Counted from the first letter of the stretch, positions 35,196 through 43,971 are shown. The stretch is 64,000 bases of DNA from Ensifer sp. BR816 (GCF_000378985.1 NZ_KB905370.1:186001-250000), one strand, 5' to 3'. Notes: generated from the sequence alone by a model not told the origin. A program made the numbers and translations.

Positions 35196-36956
35196 CTATT
35201 GCCAGACGACGGCGAAGACGGCGGTGACCGCGATCACCCCGGCAATCATCGCCAGTGCATAATGCGTCACGACGCCTGTCTGCAGCCGCCGCAACACTCC
35301 GCCGCCGTCAAGGATCGCATGCGCCACGCCATTGACGACGGCATCCACACCGTGGAGGTCGACCCGAAGCCCTGTTCGTGCCGTCCGGTGCAACAACGGG
35401 AGCGCCGTCGTCTCGGAGACGTCGCTCATAGCTTTCTCGTAGCGTGCCAGCGGCCGCTCGGCGAACCACATGAAGGCCCGCGCCCCCTTGCGGTAGAACC
35501 AGTCGGTGTCGATGCTGATGGTGTTTTCCGGGTCGAGCGCCTTGAGGAACAGCACGAAACCCAGGGCAGTAAACATCAGCACGCCGAGGCTCTCGGTGAT
35601 ATGGGCGCCGGTATAGGGTTCGAAGTCGACCGGATAGGGAAGAAGCGCGTAGAGTGGCCCTGGAAAAATCCCGATCGCAAGGCAGAGCGTCGCCGCCATG
35701 GCCATTGCCACCAGCATGTTGCCGGGCGGCTCCCGCGCCTCAAGCCCCCGGTCGGTGCCGAAGAACATATAGTAAGGCAGCTTGAGCCCGGTATGGAGGA
35801 ACGTCCCCGACGAGGCCATCGTCAGCGCCAGCATGGCGAGCGCACGGTGATCCTCTCCGGCGGCGGCCACCACCATCGACTTGGTGACGAAACCCGAGAA
35901 GAACGGAAATGCCGAGATCGCGAAGGCGCCGATCATGTAGAGCGCCACGGTCAGCGGCATGGTCCTGTATAGCCCGCCGAGTTCGGTGAGCTTGCGCCGT
36001 CCGGTGACGTAGATCACCGCCCCTGCCCCCATGAAGAGCAGCGCCTTGTAAAGGATGTGCGCGAAGGCATGGCTGGTGGCGCCGTTCACGGCCAGCTCGG
36101 TGCCGATGCCGACGCCCGCCACCATGTAGCCCACCTGGCTGACGATGTGATAGGCGAGCAACCGCCGGCAGTCGTTCTCCAGCACCGCGTAGACGACCCC
36201 GTAGAGCGCCATCGCGATGCCGAGCCAGACGAGAAGCTCGGTCCCGGGAAAAGCCCGCGCCAGCACATAGACGGCCGTCTTGGTGGTGAAGGCGCTCATG
36301 AACACCGCCCCGGTGACCGTCGCCTCCGGATAGGCGTCGGTCAGCCAGGCATTGAGGGGCGGCACGGCCGCATTGAGCAGGAAGCCGGCAAGGATCAAAT
36401 AGGCACCGGCACTGATGTTGCCCTCGATCGGCCCGAAGAGCAGCGAGCCCGAGGCAAGCGCGTGAAGAACGATGCCGCCGAGCAGCACGACGCCGCCAGT
36501 GACATGCACCATGAGGTAGCGGAACGCGGCGCGGATCGACTTCTCGCCTCCCTGGGCGAAGACCAGGTAGGCGGAGGCAAAGGCCATGCCCTCCCAGAAC
36601 AGGTAGAGCGTCAGGTAATCGCCGGCAAAGACCACGCCGAGCGCGCTGCCGACATAGACGAACGCCGCCACGTGCTGGCCGGCCTCGGTCAGGTGCAGCG
36701 CATAGACCATGCCGATCAGCGCCATGATGGTGAAAACCGTGGCGAAGACGATGCTCAGCTTGTCGACCCTGGCAATGAGGATGTCCTGGCTGAGAAACTG
36801 CGCCGCGCCATAGCTTCCCGGCTGCAGCGCAAGCACCGCGAGGAGCGCCAGCACCGGGATCAGCAGCAGATAGGCCTTGCGGATCCCCCCTTGCAGGAAA
36901 GGGATCGGCACGGCACCGAGAATGAACAGCAGGGCGGGATAGACGAACTCAATCAT
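35196..36956 (-). CDS. NuoL/MrpD-like antiporter subunit (586 aa) lacking the TM7 lysine
   Basis: It lies where nuoL would be, but resembles the D-subunit branch of Na+/H+ antiporters. TM5 glutamate E122 (LFWEGMAFASAYLVF) and TM8 lysine K226 (SAFTTKTAVY) are kept; the TM7 position usually held by lysine is N195 (GFLLNAAVPPLNAWLTDAYP). After residue 440 a long amphipathic stretch (DTDWFYRKGARAFMWFAERP onward) ends in a final helix near residues 560-584, as in the lateral-helix region of NuoL. It overlaps the 84-aa gene by 8 bp. I take it as the distal pump subunit; nuoL is the likely annotation. Confidence 0.8.
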   Translation of the reverse strand: MIEFVYPALLFILGAVPIPFLQGGIRKAYLLLIPVLALLAVLALQPGSYGAAQFLSQDILIARVDKLSIVFATVFTIMALIGMVYALHLTEAGQHVAAFVYVGSALGVVFAGDYLTLYLFWEGMAFASAYLVFAQGGEKSIRAAFRYLMVHVTGGVVLLGGIVLHALASGSLLFGPIEGNISAGAYLILAGFLLNAAVPPLNAWLTDAYPEATVTGAVFMSAFTTKTAVYVLARAFPGTELLVWLGIAMALYGVVYAVLENDCRRLLAYHIVSQVGYMVAGVGIGTELAVNGATSHAFAHILYKALLFMGAGAVIYVTGRRKLTELGGLYRTMPLTVALYMIGAFAISAFPFFSGFVTKSMVVAAAGEDHRALAMLALTMASSGTFLHTGLKLPYYMFFGTDRGLEAREPPGNMLVAMAMAATLCLAIGIFPGPLYALLPYPVDFEPYTGAHITESLGVLMFTALGFVLFLKALDPENTISIDTDWFYRKGARAFMWFAERPLARYEKAMSDVSETTALPLLHRTARTGLRVDLHGVDAVVNGVAHAILDGGGVLRRLQTGVVTHYALAMIAGVIAVTAVFAVVWQ

Positions 36957-37203
36957 AGTAGTCCTCGCTCCGCATGAGCCCGCCCTGATGGCCAAGGAAC
37001 TTGGAAACGAAAATCAGGAGCACGCAGGAGACGAAGCCGTAGACGGCCGACCAGCCAGGCAGTCGCTCCCAGAGATATTCGGCATGTTCGCGATGAACGA
37101 CGAAGTCGGCGGCGACGATCAGGACGAGCACCACGTAGAACAGCCGGCGCCGCTGCCTCGCATGGGCTTCGTCGCCAAAGAAACCGACGATGCGCTTGAT
37201 CAT
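36949..37203 (-). CDS. Small two-helix membrane protein within the nuo operon (84 aa)
   Basis: I do not recognise it as a standard Nuo subunit. A basic N-terminus (MIKRIVGFFGDEAHARQRRR) is followed by two hydrophobic helices (LFYVVLVLIVAADFVV and AVYGFVSCVLLIFVSKFLG) and an acidic tail ending SEDYYD. It overlaps both neighbours: ATGA with the gene upstream and 8 bp with the NuoL-like gene. This tight coupling suggests an accessory subunit that joins the two MrpD-like subunits. Confidence 0.75.
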   Translation of the reverse strand: MIKRIVGFFGDEAHARQRRRLFYVVLVLIVAADFVVHREHAEYLWERLPGWSAVYGFVSCVLLIFVSKFLGHQGGLMRSEDYYD

Positions 37204-38663
37204 CGGACCACTCCTTCCGCCAGAGCGAGGAAATAGCCGGGGAAGATGCCCATCAAAACCGACAGGATGGCGGTCGCGACCAGCGGGACCGTCACCAGCG
37301 GAATTTCACGGACCCTCGATAGTCCCTCGGACCCCTCCCCGCCGAAAAAGGCGACATAGCTGACCGGCAGAAAATAGGCGGCGTTCAGCACCGAGCTTGC
37401 CAGCAGCACGATCAGGAATGCGATCTCGCCCGCCTGGACGGAGCCGAGCGTCAGATACCATTTGCTGACGAAGCCCGCGGTCGGCGGCACCCCGATCATG
37501 CTCAGCGAGGCGACGAAGAACGCCCCCATCGTCCAGGGCAGCCGGCGGCCGATGCCGGCCATGTCGCTGATGTTGCGTTTTCCCGAGGCGCAATAGATCG
37601 AGCCCGCGCAGAAGAAGAGGGTGATCTTGGAAAAGGCGTGCGCGGCGATGTGGATGATCCCGCCGACCATCGCAACCGGCGAGAGCAGGACCGCGCCCAG
37701 CACCACATAGGAGAGCTGGCTGACGGTCGAATAGGCGAGCCGCGCCTTCAGGTCGTCGCGGGTCAGCGCATAGATCGACGCCATCAGGATCGTGAAGGAG
37801 ACCAGGTAGGCGGTGGCGATGCCGAGCCCGAGCCCGCTCATCAGCCCCGTGCCGAAGACGTGGAACACCACCCGGAGCACGCAGAATACGCCCATCTTGA
37901 CGACCGCCACGGCATGCAGGAGCGCACTGACCGGGGTCGGCGCCACCATCGCGGCGGGCAGCCAGGCATGCATCGGCATCACCGCCGCTTTGGCGAAGCC
38001 GAAAAGATAGCAGAAATAGACGGCCGTCAGCAGCGCCGCCGAGGCATTCGCCTTCGCCAGCAGCCCGCCGGGCACGAAGTCGAGCGACCCGGAGATGTGA
38101 TAGGTCAGCGCCAGCGCCGCCAGCAGGACGCTCTTCGAGGCGCCCATCAGATAGACGAGATACTTGCGGCTGCCCGCCCAGCCCGCTTCATCCTCATGGT
38201 GGTAGACGAGCGGATAGGTGACGAGGCTCAGCACCTCGTAGAAGATCACCAGCGTGAACAGATTGGCGGCAAAGGCACCGCCGACGGCAGCCGCAAGACT
38301 GGTGGCGAAGCAGGCGAAGAAGCGGGTCTGCGCGTGCTCCTTGAGATGCCGCATATAGCCGATGGAATAGATTGCCGCGACGATCCAAAGCAGCGACGAA
38401 ACGGTGGCGAACACCATGCCGAGCGCATCGACCCGGAATGCAAAGTCGATCCCCGGCAGGATCTCGAACAGCCGCAACGCGACGGTGCCGCCCGAAAGCA
38501 CCGTCGGCGCCATCGAGGCGACGATCGCGAACATGACGACCGCGGCAAGCGGCGAGACGACATCGCGGAGTTTTTCGCGCTTGTTGAGAAGAAGAACTGC
38601 AAGGGCCGCCAGGCCTGCGACGGCGACGGCTAGGAGCGGGCGGATGGAGATCACCGGATCCAA
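37200..38663 (-). CDS. MrpD-like antiporter subunit, fourth pump subunit of the nuo operon (487 aa)
   Basis: A proton-antiporter membrane protein with the MrpD-type signature: FYEVLSLVTYPLVYHHEDEA (E143), FGFAKAAVMPMHAWLPAAMV (K225), TPVSALLHAVAVVKMGVFCV (K256) and ARLAYSTVSQLSYVVLGAVL. All the channel charges are present. There is no C-terminal lateral helix. A TTG at 38663, preceded by AAAGGA at 7 bases, is the probable start; GTG three codons later is possible. It lies between nuoK and the 84-aa gene, so this nuo operon has four antiporter-type subunits. Confidence 0.85.
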   Translation of the reverse strand: MDPVISIRPLLAVAVAGLAALAVLLLNKREKLRDVVSPLAAVVMFAIVASMAPTVLSGGTVALRLFEILPGIDFAFRVDALGMVFATVSSLLWIVAAIYSIGYMRHLKEHAQTRFFACFATSLAAAVGGAFAANLFTLVIFYEVLSLVTYPLVYHHEDEAGWAGSRKYLVYLMGASKSVLLAALALTYHISGSLDFVPGGLLAKANASAALLTAVYFCYLFGFAKAAVMPMHAWLPAAMVAPTPVSALLHAVAVVKMGVFCVLRVVFHVFGTGLMSGLGLGIATAYLVSFTILMASIYALTRDDLKARLAYSTVSQLSYVVLGAVLLSPVAMVGGIIHIAAHAFSKITLFFCAGSIYCASGKRNISDMAGIGRRLPWTMGAFFVASLSMIGVPPTAGFVSKWYLTLGSVQAGEIAFLIVLLASSVLNAAYFLPVSYVAFFGGEGSEGLSRVREIPLVTVPLVATAILSVLMGIFPGYFLALAEGVVR

Positions 38664-38667
38664 GCCG

Positions 38668-38970
38668 CTATCCTTTCATCACGGTAACGTCGTCTACCTT
38701 GAGGGTGGACTTGTTCCGCACGAGGGCAACCAGGATGCCAAGGGCGACGGCGACCTCCGCCGCCGTAGTGGCGATGACGAAGATCGCAAAAATCTGCCCG
38801 CGAAAGTCGGCGTAGTAACGCCCGAAGGCGATGAAGTTGATGTTGACCGAGTTGAGCAGCAATTCGAGCGACATCAGCACAACGAGAATATTGCGCCTCA
38901 AGAGCACACCGGCGGCGCCGATCACGAACAGGACCACGCTAAGCTGGATGTACCACCAGAGCGGAACCAT
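38668..38970 (-). CDS. nuoK: NADH-quinone oxidoreductase subunit K
   Basis: A 100-aa subunit of three helices with the conserved membrane glutamates in [18 protein letters not shown] and [20 protein letters not shown]. It starts at ATG 38970, whose A is also the last base of the nuoJ stop (TGATG), with AAGGAG 8 bases ahead. It is part of the central proton channel. The MrpD-like gene follows at once. Confidence 0.95.
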   Translation of the reverse strand: MVPLWWYIQLSVVLFVIGAAGVLLRRNILVVLMSLELLLNSVNINFIAFGRYYADFRGQIFAIFVIATTAAEVAVALGILVALVRNKSTLKVDDVTVMKG

Positions 38971-39470
38971 CACCCCGACTCCTTCCGCGCCAGCACGATT
39001 GCGCCGACGAGCGCCGCCAGCAGGATGACGGAGGCGACTTCAAACGGCAGGAGATAGTCGGTGAAAAGCGTCGTGCTGAGCTCTCTGATCTGGTCGCCAT
39101 CCGCCATGGCGACGGGCTCCGTGGCCGAAAATCGGTCGCTCGACACCACCAGCACGAGCATCTCGGCCCCGAGCAGCACGAGCAGCACCAGCGCCGGCAG
39201 GTTGCCGCCCGGCAAGAACCGCTGCAATACCGCTTCACGCACGTCGATCATCATGATCACGAAGAGGAACAGGACCATGATCGCGCCGACATAGACGAAG
39301 ATCTGGACGACGGCGAGGAACGGCGCCTCGAGCAGCACGAAGATCGCCGAGATCTGCAGGAAGCACGCCATCAGCGCCAATGCACTGTGAACCGGGTTGT
39401 GCGCCAGGACGACGATCAGCGCCGTGATCACGGCCATCGCAGCGAACAGAAGAAAGAACCCCTGATCCAT
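38970..39470 (-). CDS. nuoJ: NADH-quinone oxidoreductase subunit J
   Basis: A 166-aa membrane subunit with five helices, with the NuoJ core [49 protein letters not shown]; the pi-bulge helix region [14 protein letters not shown] is clear. It is the first gene of the minus-strand nuo operon, starting at ATG 39470. A small dyad and repeats in the upstream gap may hold the operon's control site. Confidence 0.95.
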   Translation of the reverse strand: MDQGFFLLFAAMAVITALIVVLAHNPVHSALALMACFLQISAIFVLLEAPFLAVVQIFVYVGAIMVLFLFVIMMIDVREAVLQRFLPGGNLPALVLLVLLGAEMLVLVVSSDRFSATEPVAMADGDQIRELSTTLFTDYLLPFEVASVILLAALVGAIVLARKESG

Positions 39471-39547
39471 CGACGCCGACCCTCCCACGCGAACTGTGAC
39501 TCGGCGCGAGACGGCCAGATTTGAGGTAGCGCCGCACTTCAGATGCG

Positions 39548-39583
39548 TTCACAAATTGTGCCCTAGTCTCGGATTTTTCACAA
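39548..39583. promoter_or_regulatory. Candidate operator upstream of nuoJ
   Basis: CACAAATTGTG (39550-39560) is a perfect 11-bp palindrome. TTCACAA occurs at 39548-39554 and again at 39577-39583, 29 bp apart. They lie 78-113 bp upstream of nuoJ in a gap with no other gene. No FNR/FixK box of the TTGAT-N4-ATCAA type is seen. Confidence 0.35.
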
Positions 39584-39617
39584 GAATATTGTCGGCGGAG
39601 AAGTAAAGCCCTCGCGC

Positions 39618-39650
39618 CGCAGTGACGTGCCGTCCCGGCACGTCACTGCG
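39618..39650. terminator. Perfect 15-bp hairpin between the outer-membrane protein gene and nuoJ
   Basis: CGCAGTGACGTGCCG (39618-39632) pairs fully with 39636-39650 around a 3-base loop. It lies 36 bp past the stop of the outer-membrane protein gene, so it probably ends that transcript; no long T-run follows on the minus strand. Confidence 0.65.
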
Positions 39651-39686
39651 TTCTTGAACTCCATCCTGGGGGGCGCGGTCAGCGGA

Positions 39687-40571
39687 TCAAGGCAGCAGGG
39701 TGGTGGTCGTCCAGGCCGGACCGCTGCGCTCTTCCTGCTTGAGCGTCGAAGAGCCGAAGTTGTAGCGCAATCCCGTTGTCAGCGTATGGCTGTTTTCCGG
39801 ATCGAAATCGATGCCGCCGCTTTCGAGGCTCGCTCGGTCGAAACGGTATCCAGCGAAGACCGTGACGGGCATGAACTCAGGACGGTAATTGCCGATGATC
39901 GAGGCTGTCGTCAAATCGAGATTCGTATCGGCTATGTCGAAGTCGAAATTGTGCAGCCCGACTTCGCCGTCGATCCGCATATTGTCGGTAAGATAGAGCC
40001 GAGCGCCGATCTTTCCGAAATAGTGGTCGGCATCGAGGCCGACGATGTCGGACTTGCCGTAGCCCAGTTGCGTGTATGCGGTGCCGAGAACATCGAAATA
40101 GGCAGCTTCGATGCCACCGGAATTGTCGGTGACATCGTCGCTTCCGCCGGCCAGCCCGGACGCAAAACCCGTTCCGAGCCGCGAGCTTTGAAAGAATGCA
40201 CCCAAGGCATAGTCCTGGGTTGGGCGATAGTAGACGTGCGCTGCCCCATAGGCGTTGTCATAATCGGCGTCGTCGATGTCCGTCTGGCCATAGCCGCCGT
40301 CGGCCTGGAGATTGAGACCGGTGCCCGTGTCGAAATTGACTGCGCCGCGCAGAGCCCAGCCCTTGCTGTCCAAATCGGACTCCGACGCTTTTCCTGCATG
40401 AAGCTCGCCCTCGACGTAGCCGACGACGGGACTTGCTACAGCAGGCGAGGCTTCTTCATAGGAGGCGCCGCTGTCGGCAAAACCGCCAACCAGCGGCCCG
40501 TCCACATCGGCAGCTTCAGCACTCATTGCTGACATCAAGATCGCAGTCGTTGCGAACAGGGTTTGTTTCAT
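39687..40571 (-). CDS. Outer-membrane beta-barrel (porin-like) protein
   Basis: A 294-aa protein beginning with a clear signal peptide (MKQTLFATTAILMSAMSAEA, cut near residue 20-21). The mature part alternates polar and aromatic/hydrophobic residues as in beta strands (WALRGAVNFDTGTGLNLQAD, GAAHVYYRPTQDYALGAFFQ, HYFGKIGARLYLTDNMRIDG), with acidic Gly/Asp-rich turns. No known porin family is recognised and the last residues do not end with the classical aromatic terminus. A GGTTAACC palindrome lies upstream near 40613-40620. Confidence 0.65.
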   Translation of the reverse strand: MKQTLFATTAILMSAMSAEAADVDGPLVGGFADSGASYEEASPAVASPVVGYVEGELHAGKASESDLDSKGWALRGAVNFDTGTGLNLQADGGYGQTDIDDADYDNAYGAAHVYYRPTQDYALGAFFQSSRLGTGFASGLAGGSDDVTDNSGGIEAAYFDVLGTAYTQLGYGKSDIVGLDADHYFGKIGARLYLTDNMRIDGEVGLHNFDFDIADTNLDLTTASIIGNYRPEFMPVTVFAGYRFDRASLESGGIDFDPENSHTLTTGLRYNFGSSTLKQEERSGPAWTTTTLLP

Positions 40572-40726
40572 GTCGATATTCCTAGAAAGAGAATATCTTC
40601 ACCCTATCCACTATTGGTTAACCATAACTTTAGTCTGCTCCCGGCGCTTCGCTGCACAACCTTGGATAAGTATTCTCTAAATCATTGGCAGCCGAACCCG
40701 ATTGGTCTTTCCGCGAGCCCCGGCGA

Positions 40727-42730
40727 TCAGCCTTCCAGCCAACGCAGCTCTTCCGGAGCAAGCGTGATCTGGAGGGCCGAGAGGCTGTCTTCGAGCTCCG
40801 CCACGGTCCGCGGGCCGATCAACGGGATGACGGGAAAGGGCTGGGCGATGACATAGGCGAGCGCGATATGGATCGGGCTGCAGCCACGCTTCCTCGCAAG
40901 TTCGATTGCCCGGTCGCGGCGTTCGAAATTGCGGCCGGAATACCAGACCCGGACGATTTCCTCGTCCTCCTGCTTGTCGCGCCCTGCCCTGGCGGTGAAA
41001 AAGCCCCGCCCCTGGCTCGACCAGGCGAAATTCGGCATCTGCCGCTTCTCCAGCCAGTCTTTCCAGCCGTCGTCGGACGCCGCGACACAACCGGGCCAGA
41101 TGGGATCGAGCATCTCTGCCAGCGAGAAATTGTTGGAAAGCGCGGCCGGGGCCGACTTGCCGTTTTTCTCGGCATAGGCGATCGCCTCGTCCATGCGCTC
41201 GCGCGTCCAGTTCGATCCACCGAAGATACCCCGGATGCGCCCGCGCTGGACCTCGGCGTCCATCGCATCGACGAATTCGCCCACCGGTACGTCCGGATTG
41301 TCGCGGTGCATGAAGTAGACATCGACATAGTCGGTCTTCAGCCGCTCCAGCGACTGATCCAATTGTTTGGCAATCACGTCCGGATAGCAGAGCGGCGAAT
41401 GGGCGCCTTTGCCGATCAGGACGATGTCCTCACGATTGACCTTTCGGCTCGTATGCCAGTCGCCGAAAATGCTCTCGGTCTTGCCGGCACGGTAGACGAA
41501 TGCGGTGTCGAAGACATTTCCTCCGGCCTCGTAGAAAGCGTCGAGCGTCAGCGAGGCGGAGGCGAAACTCGGGAAGAACTCGAAGCCCAGCGCAACGTTT
41601 GAGGCCGGCTTGGCGACCCCCGGAATCTGCCGTTTCGGCACGTTGCTCCCGGCGACGACGGCCTCACCCGCGAGGTTGGTGGTCCGTTTGGCGGCCGTCT
41701 CGATGGCGTATTCGAGACCGACGGATGCGCGCCAGCGATCGAGGACGCGTAGATTGGCGCGGGTATCTTCGGCGCTCAGGCCGGGGAAAGAGAACTCGGT
41801 GCGGCCGGCACGGATCGCCTCGCCCACCGCATCGACCTCGAACGAATAGAGATGGCGCTTCTCCTCGACCTCGATTGTCCGCAGTCCGTCGCCTCTGATG
41901 ATCTCGATGCGCCCTACCCCACCCCCGGTGCCGGAGGCGAACCAGAAGTCCTTCACCTCGATACGGCCTTTCGAACCGATGATGCGCAGCACGTTGTCCT
42001 GCTCAGCCATGATCGAGCAGGACACTTCCGCGACAATGTCGTTCGGGAACTTGAGGACCGCCGAGGCCCATTCGTCGACCCCTGACGTCCCCAGACGCGC
42101 CGCGCCGGATACCGTCAGCGGTTCGAGGAAGCTCTTTTCCTCGGCAGCACCGGCGAGCATGCAGACCATCGAGACCGGGTAGCCGCCGACATCGAGAATG
42201 CCGCCGCCTGCGAGATCATTGGCAAAGAGGCGATGCTCCGGGCGATAGCCGCCCATGTCGAAGCCGAAGCTCGAGCGGATGATCCGGACGTCGCCGATCG
42301 CGCCCTCTCGCACCAGTTCGACGAGCCGCGCCGTCTGCGGATGGAAGCGGTACATATAGGCTTCGCCGGCGAAGACGCCGGCCTTTTTCGCCTCGTGGAA
42401 GATCGATTGCGCCTCGAAGGCCGAAAGCGCCATCGGCTTTTCGACCAGCACATGCTTGCCGGCGCGCACCGCCTTGATCGCCCATTCGGCATGGCCGGGA
42501 TGCGGCGTGGCGATATAGATCGCGGCGATCTCCGGATCCTTAAGCAGCGCTTCATAACCCTCGACAATCTGCGCCCCGGGAAAGCCGTCGGCGAGGCCGG
42601 GCCTGTCCGGATTGCGGGTGGCGATAGCCGCAAGGTGGCCCGTAGTGGATCGGGCAATCCCTGCGGCGAATGTCCGCGCGATGGTGCCGGGGCCGATGAT
42701 ACCCCAACGGGTCAGCTGTTCTGAGCGCAT
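40727..42730 (-). CDS. Gfo/Idh/MocA dehydrogenase - aldo/keto reductase fusion
   Basis: A 667-aa two-enzyme fusion. Residues 1-345 form a Gfo/Idh/MocA NAD(P)-dependent sugar dehydrogenase: GPGTIA (13-18), the EKP catalytic motif (97-99), and an IHxx-type C-terminal sheet. Residues about 378-667 form an aldo/keto reductase with D408, Y413, K441 and H475 in the four catalytic positions (FDTAFVYRAGKTESIFG, IVLIGKGAH, VDVYFMHRDNP). The linker of about 30 residues is not a frameshift site and the frame is open throughout. The pair could interconvert a sugar or polyol through a keto intermediate. It is divergent from an AraC regulator. Confidence 0.88.
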   Translation of the reverse strand: MRSEQLTRWGIIGPGTIARTFAAGIARSTTGHLAAIATRNPDRPGLADGFPGAQIVEGYEALLKDPEIAAIYIATPHPGHAEWAIKAVRAGKHVLVEKPMALSAFEAQSIFHEAKKAGVFAGEAYMYRFHPQTARLVELVREGAIGDVRIIRSSFGFDMGGYRPEHRLFANDLAGGGILDVGGYPVSMVCMLAGAAEEKSFLEPLTVSGAARLGTSGVDEWASAVLKFPNDIVAEVSCSIMAEQDNVLRIIGSKGRIEVKDFWFASGTGGGVGRIEIIRGDGLRTIEVEEKRHLYSFEVDAVGEAIRAGRTEFSFPGLSAEDTRANLRVLDRWRASVGLEYAIETAAKRTTNLAGEAVVAGSNVPKRQIPGVAKPASNVALGFEFFPSFASASLTLDAFYEAGGNVFDTAFVYRAGKTESIFGDWHTSRKVNREDIVLIGKGAHSPLCYPDVIAKQLDQSLERLKTDYVDVYFMHRDNPDVPVGEFVDAMDAEVQRGRIRGIFGGSNWTRERMDEAIAYAEKNGKSAPAALSNNFSLAEMLDPIWPGCVAASDDGWKDWLEKRQMPNFAWSSQGRGFFTARAGRDKQEDEEIVRVWYSGRNFERRDRAIELARKRGCSPIHIALAYVIAQPFPVIPLIGPRTVAELEDSLSALQITLAPEELRWLEG

Positions 42731-42928
42731 GGAACTTCCTTTCGGTCAGCCTTGGGAGGGTGGGTTGATCAGTCGCCGTCGCTTGCCTGCAGCATCGAAC
42801 GGAACGCCGGTGTCCGGCCAAGGATCAGCGGTTCGCCGCAGGCGGTGGCGCAGACATGGCTGCCATTGCGATGCCTCGCGGCACCCATGCGGACGGAAAG
42901 CGATGGAACCGCTGCAGAGATCGAAAGT

Positions 42929-42969
42929 CTTGAAATACTTGAAACACCTTGAAAACCTCCCTTTTCAAG
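42929..42969. promoter_or_regulatory. CTTGAAA repeat cluster in the divergent fusion/AraC gap
   Basis: CTTGAAA begins at 42929, 42938 and 42948 (steps of 9 and 10 bp). CTTGAAAA (42948-42955) also pairs with TTTTCAAG (42962-42969) as an 8-bp hairpin. Tandem sites near one helical turn fit an AraC-type operator. The rest of the 303-bp gap (42731-43033) shows no gene. Confidence 0.45.
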
Positions 42970-43033
42970 TGCAGTCCTCAGCGAACAAGGGCACATTAAC
43001 GCCGCGCGGAAATCTGTCTCGTACGTAGGGAAT

Positions 43034-43924
43034 GTGGATTTGGCGGATAGTAAGATTGTCGAACGAGCGGTCTATCAGCCGGGTGTCTGCGGCATCGAGG
43101 GCATGCCGACGCGGCTGCATTTCTTCCACGCCCATCCCCCGATCATGCTGCGCGCCCATTGGCATGCGCAGGTCGAGGTCAACTACGTGATGCGAGGTTC
43201 GGTGCATTATCGCATGGCCGGCCATGACCTGAGGCTCGGCCCCGGACAGATGTGCCTCTTCTGGGGCGGACAGCCGCATCGGATGGACGAATCCTCCGAC
43301 GATTCCATCTATGCCGGCGCGCATCTGCCGCTCGTGCATTTCTTCCGCATGCGGCTGCCACCGGAAATCTCGGCAATGCTCATGGGCGGCGCTACGATGC
43401 TGACGTCCGAGACCGATTGCGCCGACGACCGCAACTTTCCGCGGTGGCGCAACTGGGCAAATTCCGGAGACGACGTGAAGGCCCAGCATGCGGTCGAAGA
43501 ACTGCTGCTGCGCGTCGAGCGCATGTTCATGGAGCCTTACACGATCGTTTCCTCCGGCAGGGAATGCCAGACCGAGAGCGCCTCGGCGCCGCCCTCGCCC
43601 GGCGTCGTGCGCATGTGCGATTTCATCGCCGCCAATTTTCTTGAGGAGATCGATGCGGTCGACATCGCCGCCGCAGCCAGATTGCACCCGAAATACGCCA
43701 TGAACCTGTTTCGCAAGTCGACCGGCATGACGCTGATCAAATATCTGACGCTGCTGCGTCTTTCGCGGGCGCAAGCCATGCTGATGAACGGCGCCGACAA
43801 CATTCTGCAGGTGGCGATGGACAGCGGCTTCGGCTCGGTAAGCGCCTTCAACAGGGCCTTCCGCCAGACCGCCGGCATGCCGCCCTCGGATTTCCGCCGC
43901 GAGGTTCGCGCTGTTGCGAGGTGA
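43034..43924 (+). CDS. AraC-family regulator with cupin sensor domain
   Basis: A 296-aa protein. The N-terminal half is a cupin-type sensor (FFHAHPPIMLRAHWHAQVEV, VHYRMAGHDLRLGPGQMCLF). The C-terminal 100 residues carry two HTH motifs (DIAAAARLHPKYAMNLFRKS, NILQVAMDSGFGSVSAFNRA, FRQTAGMPPSDFR). A GTG at 43034 follows TAGGGAAT. It is divergent from the dehydrogenase fusion gene, its probable target. A strong hairpin lies 22 bp after the stop. Confidence 0.88.
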   Translation: MDLADSKIVERAVYQPGVCGIEGMPTRLHFFHAHPPIMLRAHWHAQVEVNYVMRGSVHYRMAGHDLRLGPGQMCLFWGGQPHRMDESSDDSIYAGAHLPLVHFFRMRLPPEISAMLMGGATMLTSETDCADDRNFPRWRNWANSGDDVKAQHAVEELLLRVERMFMEPYTIVSSGRECQTESASAPPSPGVVRMCDFIAANFLEEIDAVDIAAAARLHPKYAMNLFRKSTGMTLIKYLTLLRLSRAQAMLMNGADNILQVAMDSGFGSVSAFNRAFRQTAGMPPSDFRREVRAVAR

Positions 43925-43945
43925 TGGGCAGGACAAGAGGCGAAA

Positions 43946-43971
43946 TGGTGGGCCCGGAGGGCCCGCCACCA
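43946..43971. terminator. Hairpin downstream of the AraC gene
   Basis: TGGTG-GGCCC and GGGCCC-GCCACCA pair around a GGA loop with a small bulge. It likely ends the AraC transcript. An AT-rich stretch follows, then TGAGACAC (44001-44008) and its inverted copy GTGTCTCA (44048-44055). Confidence 0.55.

Noticed and set aside
33678..35972. Long plus-strand open frame opposite nuoM and the NuoL-like gene
   Set aside because: The product is a charged low-complexity string with no hydrophobic core, typical of an antisense shadow of membrane-protein genes.
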